Of a stretch of 9,895 bases of DNA, positions 5,431 through 9,895 are shown piece by piece; the first letter of the stretch is position 1; every line of letters begins with the position of its first letter. A program made the translations under genes and the position numbers. Under the pieces are notes generated by a model, which saw only the letters and a list, made by a program, of their open reading frames with translations, was not told the DNA's origin and made no database searches. Source of the stretch: CAYWNK01 sp047639615 (lineage in GTDB: Bacteria > Planctomycetota > UBA1135 > GCA-002686595); NCBI GenBank assembly GCA_047639615.1, contig JBLIOL010000213.1:1-9895 (forward strand), given 5' to 3'.

Positions 5431-7584
5431 CTACTTGACCGGTACGGTCACGGGTACGGGGGCCGGGTTGGGTCCGGAGTTAGGTGCAGAGCGCGGACCG
5501 TACTGGATGGCCTCGGCGGCCTTCAGCAGCATGATGCCGGCTTCGGAGTTGCGCGTTTCCTTGCTGTAGGGACTCTGCAGTAGGTCGACGCATGCGGCGG
5601 GGCGCGCTCCGAAGAGGTAGTTGGCGGCGAGCACGAGGCGTGCATCGTCGTCGAGGAAGTGATCCTCCAGGTAGAGCTCGAGCAGAGCTAGCTGGCGGTC
5701 GAAGTCCGCGGGGTTGCCGTAGAAGGAGTGCTTGTCGACCACGTTGCTAGCCAATTCCGTGTCGAGCTCCATGGCGCGGCGCAGGCTGTAGGCGGCGTAG
5801 TGGTAGTCGCCCGTGGCGAACAGTGCGTCGGCCAGGATCAGGTACAGGATGCCTTCTTCCGGGGAGTATTCCACGGCCTTGGCGTAGTAGTGCACCGCGT
5901 CGCCGAAGCGCGCTTCGCGGAAGGCGCGATCACCGAGGGTCAGGTAGTAGTCGGCAGCGCGACCGAGACCGTCTTCTTGGGGAGCGGGCTGTACGGGGGG
6001 CTGGGCCACAGGTTCTGCCGGAGCCTCGTCCACGTAGGTGTCCTGGACGGGGGTCTCGATGTAGATGATCTGGGGCGAGTTGTCGACCGGGTAAATCGTG
6101 CTCGTGTAGGGCACGAAGGGCCCGTAGTAATAGGAGCTGGGACGATAGCCGTAGTTGTAGTAGCCGCCGGAGTACCAGTAGCCGTGCCACCAGTAGGTCG
6201 AGCAGTACCAGGCCGAGCCCCAGAACCAGGAGTAGCTGTTGCAGCCCCAGGAGTTCCAGAAGCTGTTGCCGGCGCCGTAGTGCCAGCCGTCGTGGAAGCC
6301 ATCGTCATAGCCGTCGTCGTAGCCATCATCGTAGCCGTCGCCACCCTCGCCGCTGCCGCTGCCGCCTTGACCGCCGCCCCCATTGTCGCCGGAGGGGTCG
6401 CCGAGCTTGCGGATGCTGCCGTCGGCGTTCTTCAGATTGCCGCTCTTGGAGACGCTCTTCAGGTAGTCGTTGCGGGCGGTCTTGATGCGGGTTTGTTCGC
6501 GGGTATCGCGAACGGCCTGGGTGCGGCGCTGGTCGTTGCTGGCTTTCTTGACCTGTTGCTCGTCGCGGGCGCTCTTGATGCGCGCTTGCTCGGCTTGGTT
6601 CTGGCCACGCGCGGCGGCGATGCGTCCGGCTGCGGCAGAGGTTGCGTCGTCACGAGCATTCGTGATGCGTGCATCGCGGTTGGCGGCGGGCACGCCGCCG
6701 GCTGCATCGGTGGCGGCATCCACGGCGCGGGCTTGGCCGCTGCCGCGATAGCGCTGCAGGATGTCGTTGCGAGTGACCGTGCGGGCACGGGTGCGGGCGG
6801 TGCGTTGGGCCAGTTGGGCGCGAGCGCGGGCTAGTTCCGTTGAGGTGGAGCGTGAGCGCACGCGGGCCGCGCCAGAGGGCTGTGCGCCAGGCGTGGTTTC
6901 GGCGCGGCGCGTGTAGCGTGAACGGCCGTTGGTGGAGGAGCGCGGCATGGCCACCGGGCGCCTTGCGCTGCCGGCGCCCAGGTCGATGATGTTGCCGCCG
7001 CTGCGCGGGCTATCGATGGGCTCGGAGCGAGCGCTCGAGGGGCGTGCGTCGGTGCTCGGGGTGACCGGGGTGCGGGTCGTGGGGGCTACAGATTCGCCGC
7101 GGCGCGGGCCATCGGTGTAGTTGCGAGCCGGCGCACTGCGCGGGGTGCTGGTGTTGGAAGGGGCGCCCGCGCTGCTGCCTCGGCTCCCCCCGGAGCTCGA
7201 GGACGGCCGCGGGGCGCTGCTGGTCGTGGTCCTAGGGGTGTACGTCGGGCTCGGCCGTGAGGTCGAGGCCGGCGGGCGGCTGGTCCGCGTGTTGCTGCCC
7301 GTGCTTCGCCCCGTATTGCGAGTGGGGGTCGAGGTACGGCCGGCGGTTGAACGGGATCCGGAGGGGCGAGAGCCTCCGGAGCTGGCACGGCTTCCGCCGC
7401 TCGAGCGACCCGAGGAACCGCGGCTCGAGCCACTGGAACCACGGGAACCACTGGAACCACCGCCCTGAGCCGAGGAGCGTCCTCCGCTAGATCCACCACG
7501 TCGCTGTGCAAATGCATCCTCAGGGAGGCTGATCAGCACGGTGAGCAAGAGAGCTAGGGTTGTTAGGAGTCGGCGCTGGGGCAT
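5431..7584 (-). CDS. Exported mosaic protein: Ser/Arg-rich region, Arg helical repeat, YDDG repeat, Trp/Tyr patch, C-terminal TPRs
   Basis: A 717-residue protein, taken from the ATG at 7584 (MPQRRLLTTL), which puts a normal signal peptide at the front: two Arg, a LLTTLALLLTVLISL core and cleavage after AFA (about residue 26). A TTG at 7611 would add nine polar residues. The mature chain has clear zones: about 27-245, nearly all Ser, Gly, Arg, Thr and Pro, surely disordered and strongly basic; about 245-380, Arg/Ala/Gln-rich helix with repeated RIxxAR units; about 415-435, Gly/Asp with YDDG repeats; about 430-490, a Trp/Tyr/Gly-rich patch with two Cys; a Pro/Glu/Val linker; then two TPRs (about 543-610) with further helices to about 695. 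The C-terminal part is acid-rich, opposite to the N-terminus. It is probably periplasmic or outer-surface. TPRs point to protein binding; the Ser/Thr/Pro zone could be glycosylated. No catalytic domain is seen and I know no family with this architecture. Confidence 0.88.
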   Translation of the reverse strand: MPQRRLLTTLALLLTVLISLPEDAFAQRRGGSSGGRSSAQGGGSSGSRGSSGSSRGSSGRSSGGSRASSGGSRPSGSRSTAGRTSTPTRNTGRSTGSNTRTSRPPASTSRPSPTYTPRTTTSSAPRPSSSSGGSRGSSAGAPSNTSTPRSAPARNYTDGPRRGESVAPTTRTPVTPSTDARPSSARSEPIDSPRSGGNIIDLGAGSARRPVAMPRSSTNGRSRYTRRAETTPGAQPSGAARVRSRSTSTELARARAQLAQRTARTRARTVTRNDILQRYRGSGQARAVDAATDAAGGVPAANRDARITNARDDATSAAAGRIAAARGQNQAEQARIKSARDEQQVKKASNDQRRTQAVRDTREQTRIKTARNDYLKSVSKSGNLKNADGSIRKLGDPSGDNGGGGQGGSGSGEGGDGYDDGYDDGYDDGFHDGWHYGAGNSFWNSWGCNSYSWFWGSAWYCSTYWWHGYWYSGGYYNYGYRPSSYYYGPFVPYTSTIYPVDNSPQIIYIETPVQDTYVDEAPAEPVAQPPVQPAPQEDGLGRAADYYLTLGDRAFREARFGDAVHYYAKAVEYSPEEGILYLILADALFATGDYHYAAYSLRRAMELDTELASNVVDKHSFYGNPADFDRQLALLELYLEDHFLDDDARLVLAANYLFGARPAACVDLLQSPYSKETRNSEAGIMLLKAAEAIQYGPRSAPNSGPNPAPVPVTVPVK
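6286..6339 (-). repeat. 12-bp tandem repeat coding YDDG units
   Basis: In the minus frame this stretch encodes DG-YDDG-YDDG-YDDG-FHDG: three exact YDDG units and one diverged unit, each from a 12-bp unit. The DNA copies differ at Asp third positions (GTC and ATC triplets on the plus strand), so the protein repeat is better kept than the DNA. Asp-rich short repeats in exported proteins often bind calcium, but no known calcium motif is matched exactly. Confidence 0.85.
6466..6669 (-). repeat. Arg-rich helical repeat (RIxxAR units) inside the mosaic protein
   Basis: Units RITNARDD, RIAAARGQ, RIKSARDE and RIKTARND, with a weaker RTQAVRDT between the last two, recur at about 14-15 residues (two heptads) across roughly 67 residues. 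The spacing and the Ala/Gln/Lys/Arg content predict a long basic helix, perhaps a coiled coil. The DNA is not closely repeated, so this is an old or selected protein repeat. Confidence 0.6.
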
Positions 7585-7698
7585 ATCGATGTTCCGTTCA
7601 GATGGGGACAAGCCCCCGAGGATGGGGACCCACCGAGCCTATTGCAAAGGCCGTGCCGGAGTGCGAAAGGGCCTGCCTGGAGCTTGTGGAGGGTCCAG

Positions 7699-7742
7699 CT
7701 GGGGAATTGTCCCCAGGGGAGGTGACCTCTCTGGGAGTCACC
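7699..7742. repeat. Two adjacent hairpin-forming inverted repeats
   Basis: First hairpin: CTGGGGA, loop ATTG, TCCCCAG (7699-7716), a perfect 7-bp stem. Second: GGTGAC (7721-7726) pairs with GTCACC (7737-7742) around a 10-nt loop, and GGGA at 7717-7720 can extend it to TCCC at 7746-7749 across a 3-nt bulge. They lie about 115-160 bp upstream of the start at 7584, so they could be in its leader RNA or serve as protein binding sites. Neither is followed by a T-run on either strand, so a standard intrinsic terminator is unlikely. Confidence 0.6.
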
Positions 7743-7768
7743 CGCTCCCATTGGGCCGGTACCGACTA

Positions 7769-7945
7769 GGTTGAGTGTGGTTCCGTGAAGCTCTGCAGGT
7801 ACCAAACCGGGCTTCCTGATGCATTGAGGGGCAGTTTGTGGAGCTTGCCCATGGTCCGGGGGCCTGCGCACCTGCTCGACTAGCCCGAGACGTCACCTAC
7901 GCCACCGGCAGCCCGGCTTTTCCACGACCACGACCACACTCAACC
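7769..7945. repeat. Perfect 13-bp inverted repeat enclosing 151 bp, with a nested 7-bp pair
   Basis: GGTTGAGTGTGGT (7769-7781) is the exact reverse complement of ACCACACTCAACC (7933-7945). Inside, CCGGGCT (7807-7813) pairs with AGCCCGG (7910-7916) in nested order, so the ends may be imperfect terminal repeats of about 45 bp with small indels. No coding sequence and no clear target-site duplication were found. It may be a small non-autonomous mobile element remnant, a structured RNA just downstream of the gene ending at 7956, or the ends of a long stem. Confidence 0.55.
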
Positions 7946-7955
7946 CATGCAGTAT

Positions 7956-9107
7956 CTATTGGGCCCTTAGGGGCAGGATCAGCTCTACGGGGAGTGGGCC
8001 ATCGGGACCCTGCCGGCGGCGCAGTAGGACCGGGCTTGTGCTGCGGCCTTCCATGTTGGCCATGCGGGTGGCTTCCCGCCAGACGGTGGGATGGATCGTT
8101 GCTACGGTGGCTATTGGGGTGGCCAGGGCACGTGAATCGGGGCTGGGCAGCCATCCGTGGGCTCTTAGTACCGCGTCCGAGTGGGCCTGCGGCCCTCCCG
8201 AGGCGGTCCAGCGCAGGCCCTGGGGCTGGCCTTGCACGTCGAGCAGTAGGTCCGGCACGGGGCCGAGGGTCCAGCCGGTACCGGCCAAGCTCTGCTGCAG
8301 GGCACGCCTGTCGGAGATGCTGCCCGGGCTTTGCCAGGGGGTGTCGCTGGCAGGTAGGGGACGCTGCTGGATCCAGAGTTTGGGGACCGTGATCTCTCGT
8401 AGTGGAGTGACGGGAGTGGCGCTGCCCTGAACGCGTTCCTTGGGCGGCAGGTAGTAGTCGTCGACGAAGCGGTGGGTGGCGTCCACGTAGGTCAGCACTT
8501 CGGACCAGAGCTGTTTGTCCGCAATCCAGAGTGAAGCCTTCACGGGCCAGGTGCGCTCGTTGCGGCGCTCCCACGCAAGCTCGCGCAGGGAGCTGCGTAC
8601 AAGCCCGTCGGGGCCCAGGGCGTAGACGGATTCAGGCCGCTCGCCCTGACCGAACTCTGCGCGCAACTTACCAATAGAGCCCAGGTTCGCGTGCCATTGG
8701 CCTTCGCCCTTAATCCATTCCCAGGCGCCGGGCCAGGCGTAGATTGTGCGCCGGAGGGCAAACTCCAAGCGCGCGTCGAGGGTCTCTTCGGGCGTCAGTA
8801 GGGTGCTCTCCGAGGAGCGTGGGCGCATTTTCCAAGCACGTGCGCCGTACTGATACTGAAGCGTGCGTGCGCCCTTGCCGCCGTCGTCAGCGGAGAGTCG
8901 CGAGCGGCCTCGGCCGGGGTAGGCCAGGGACCACTCCATGGCATGCGGTCGCTCAGGCAGACCCTCGAAAATCACCCGCGTGCGCGCCACCACGCAGCGC
9001 ACCCCCGCCACGGCGCGGCGCGGGCCGGGGAGGCCCTCGGAGGCCGGCGGGGCCGGGTCCTGTAGGGCGCCTATGGCGACGAGGATGAAAGGGAGGAGCT
9101 GACCCAT
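7956..9107 (-). CDS. Exported protein of unknown function, possibly LolA-like fold in its N-terminal half
   Basis: A 383-residue protein with a short signal peptide: MGQLLPFILVAIGALQ and probable cleavage near residues 15-22. I do not recognise a named family. Residues about 32-220 read as a run of amphipathic strands: VVARTRVIFEGL, MEWSLAYPGRGRSRLS, TLQYQYGARAWKM, a charged helix at 106-122, then TWPVKASLWIADKQLWSEVL and RFVDDYYLPPKERV. That order (basic-aromatic 'fatty' strand with YPGR, YG..W, then helix, then DDYYLPP) is reminiscent of LolA/LppX-type lipoprotein carriers, which is inference only. Residues 265-383 form a second region, with a TGWTLGPVPDLLLDV start and a VELILPLRA end. No catalytic motif is seen. 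The start lies 30 bp from the end of the HEAT-repeat gene on the same strand, so co-transcription is likely, though a TAGCCT box between them could give a promoter of its own. Confidence 0.78.
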   Translation of the reverse strand: MGQLLPFILVAIGALQDPAPPASEGLPGPRRAVAGVRCVVARTRVIFEGLPERPHAMEWSLAYPGRGRSRLSADDGGKGARTLQYQYGARAWKMRPRSSESTLLTPEETLDARLEFALRRTIYAWPGAWEWIKGEGQWHANLGSIGKLRAEFGQGERPESVYALGPDGLVRSSLRELAWERRNERTWPVKASLWIADKQLWSEVLTYVDATHRFVDDYYLPPKERVQGSATPVTPLREITVPKLWIQQRPLPASDTPWQSPGSISDRRALQQSLAGTGWTLGPVPDLLLDVQGQPQGLRWTASGGPQAHSDAVLRAHGWLPSPDSRALATPIATVATIHPTVWREATRMANMEGRSTSPVLLRRRQGPDGPLPVELILPLRAQ

Positions 9108-9116
9108 GCTTGGCCT

Positions 9117-9122
9117 AGGCTA
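9117..9122 (-). promoter_or_regulatory. Possible -10 box (TAGCCT) 9 nt before the 383-aa protein start
   Basis: On the minus strand TAGCCT is followed by AGGCCAAGC and the ATG at 9107. It fits TANNNT and resembles the spacing at the histidine kinase. The AGG just after it is a poor Shine-Dalgarno. It would act as an internal promoter downstream of the HEAT-repeat gene, whose stop is at 9138. No -35 is recognisable. Confidence 0.22.
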
Positions 9123-9137
9123 CCCACTGGGCACTGA

Positions 9138-9895
9138 CTACCCCAGGCCGTGGGCCCACTTGATCCACTCCTCGTCGCTGCCGTAGTTGGCGTGGGCTAG
9201 GTGCTGGAGCACGGCGATGACGCGCTTGCGGACGGCGTTGCGGACGCGCGGCAGGCAGCCGGTTAGGGCTCGGGCACAGGGCCCCCGGGCGTGTTCGTTG
9301 CGGCTGCCCATGTAGGCCAGGGCGCGCGAGGCGGCCACGGCGGGGTGGTTTTCGTCGTCGTAGAGCAGCAAGGACATGTCGCCAATGGAGTCGATGTCCA
9401 TGGCCTGGGCCAGGATTAGGCAGCAGGTGGCGCGCACGGCGGGCTCGGTGTCGGTGAGGCCACGGCGGGCCGGCTCAACGGCACCCTTGGAGTCGGCGCC
9501 GGCGCTCAACACCTTGTAGATGGCCCAGGCGGCGTTGGTGCGGCCCTTGGATTCCGGGGAGCGCTCGAGCATCTCGATCAGGCCGCCAGTGGGCGTTTCG
9601 GCCCTCGAGAGCAGGCCGATGGCGAAGGCGGCGTTGGCGGCGACCAGGTGCTCGGGATCCTGCAAGGAGGCCAGCAGGGGGCCGAGGGGGTCGACTCGCC
9701 GGGGGAGGCCTGCAGTATTTGCGTCGCTGGGCAGGGACACCTCACGGCTGAAGCCGAGGGCTAGGGCTGCCACCTGGCGGTTTTTGGGCGGTCCGCTCTC
9801 CAGCTGGGAGATCAGTAGCTCCTGATGGCGCGTGGCCTGGTAGGCAAGGCTCTCCTCTAGGGCACGGGCCTTCTGGGCGTCGGACTGGTCCTTGG
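9138..9895 (-). CDS. HEAT-repeat protein, C-terminal 251 residues (5' end beyond the right edge)
   Basis: The minus frame is open from the right edge (base 9893 for the first full codon) to the TAG at 9138. The visible part begins with a charged helix (KDQSDAQKARALEESL), so the true start lies outside; the GTG at 9773 is an internal Val. Paired helices of HEAT type follow: around residues 38-52 (NRQVAALALGFSRE), 70-112 (LLASLQDPEHLVAANAAFAI then GLL), 117-165 (GRTNAAWAIYKVL and EPAVRATCCLILAQAM) and 173-197 (DDENHPAVAASRALAYMGS). The positions after each PxV/VxA turn carry the usual small residues. The tail ends EEWIKWAHGLG, like other bacterial HEAT proteins that end in a W..W motif. HEAT arrays bind proteins; no enzyme domain is visible in this part. 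Localisation cannot be told without the N-terminus. Probably co-transcribed with the gene at 9107. Confidence 0.87.
   Translation of the reverse strand, partial: KDQSDAQKARALEESLAYQATRHQELLISQLESGPPKNRQVAALALGFSREVSLPSDANTAGLPRRVDPLGPLLASLQDPEHLVAANAAFAIGLLSRAETPTGGLIEMLERSPESKGRTNAAWAIYKVLSAGADSKGAVEPARRGLTDTEPAVRATCCLILAQAMDIDSIGDMSLLLYDDENHPAVAASRALAYMGSRNEHARGPCARALTGCLPRVRNAVRKRVIAVLQHLAHANYGSDEEWIKWAHGLG

Larger units (their letters stand above)
7585..7955. other. Gene-free stretch between two minus-strand genes, rich in inverted repeats
   Basis: No convincing coding region is found in these 371 bp; a 102-residue minus frame crossing it (to 7871) has Pro/His/Gly-rich composition without any motif. 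The stretch holds a GATGGGGAC direct repeat at 7601-7609 and 7621-7629, two adjacent hairpins at 7699-7742, and a long-distance 13-bp inverted repeat at 7769-7781/7933-7945. It should carry the terminator of the gene ending at 7956 and the promoter of the gene starting at 7584, but no classical T-tract terminator or clear -35/-10 pair was recognised. Confidence 0.7.

Noticed and set aside
5436..5450. Hairpin TGACCG-GTA-CGGTCA after the sugar kinase as a terminator
   Set aside because: No T-run follows on either strand, and the bases code the PVTVPV tail of the mosaic protein, whose Val/Pro/Thr alternation explains the symmetry.
5728..6834. 368-residue plus-strand open frame antisense to the mosaic protein gene
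   Set aside because: Its Val/Ala/Gly-rich, motif-free translation is the mirror of the Ser/Arg/Tyr-rich minus gene, which has a signal peptide and TPRs.
7585..7611. TTG 7611 as the mosaic protein start
   Set aside because: Would place nine polar residues ahead of an otherwise standard signal peptide; ATG 7584 starts directly at the MPQRR n-region.
7750..7965. ATTGGGCC direct repeat at 7750-7757 and 7958-7965 as a target-site duplication around the 13-bp inverted repeat
   Set aside because: The copies lie 11-12 bp outside the repeat ends rather than adjoining them, and the second is in coding sequence; 8-bp matches at this GC are not strong.
7838..8392. 184-residue plus-strand frame
   Set aside because: Mostly opposite the 383-aa exported protein; Arg/Gly/Pro-rich without motif or ribosome binding site.

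Overview
The window is GC-rich (by eye about two-thirds G+C) and comes from a diderm bacterium: it holds the start of an LPS-type heptosyltransferase (GT9), a lipobox lipoprotein and signal-peptide proteins. The mix of a Ser/Arg-rich secreted TPR protein, HEAT-repeat proteins, an orphan NtrY-like sensor kinase and many secreted proteins of unknown function is most like Planctomycetota, but that is an inference from style, not from a marker gene. No rRNA, tRNA, CRISPR, transposase or phage gene was seen.

Layout. 1-417 (minus) is the N-terminal part of a GT9 heptosyltransferase that runs off the left edge. Divergent to it, 450-999 (plus) is a decayed UlaG-like metallo-beta-lactamase-fold hydrolase that has lost its central metal-binding part and carries a frameshift. 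1033-3725 (plus) is a two-gene unit: a dCache/HAMP/histidine kinase whose stop overlaps the start of a GT2 glycosyltransferase (ATGA). 3726-4064 (minus) is a small lipoprotein ending exactly against the GT2 stop. Divergent from it is a galactokinase-family sugar kinase (4188-5423, plus). 5431-7584 (minus) is a 717-residue exported protein with a long Ser/Arg/Thr/Gly/Pro-rich region, an Arg-rich helical repeat, a YDDG repeat, an extremely Trp/Tyr-rich patch and C-terminal TPRs. 7585-7955 has no gene but several inverted repeats, including a 13-bp perfect pair 151 bp apart. 7956-9107 (minus) is an exported protein of unknown function, and 9138-9895 (minus) is a HEAT-repeat protein whose 5' end lies beyond the right edge; these two probably share a transcript.

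How the genes relate. The left half leans towards envelope glycan work: GT9, GT2 and a sugar kinase that could feed nucleotide-sugar synthesis, with the sensor kinase translationally coupled to GT2. The right half is envelope or periplasmic proteins built from repeats. No complete pathway is visible.

The points most worth following up are the 717-aa mosaic protein; the sugar kinase with two changed galactose-contact positions; a TANNNT hexamer 6-9 nt before the start of five of the six intact genes whose start is visible and not coupled to an upstream gene, which suggests leaderless transcripts; the structured intergenic region at 7699-7945; and the clearly reconstructable metallo-hydrolase pseudogene.
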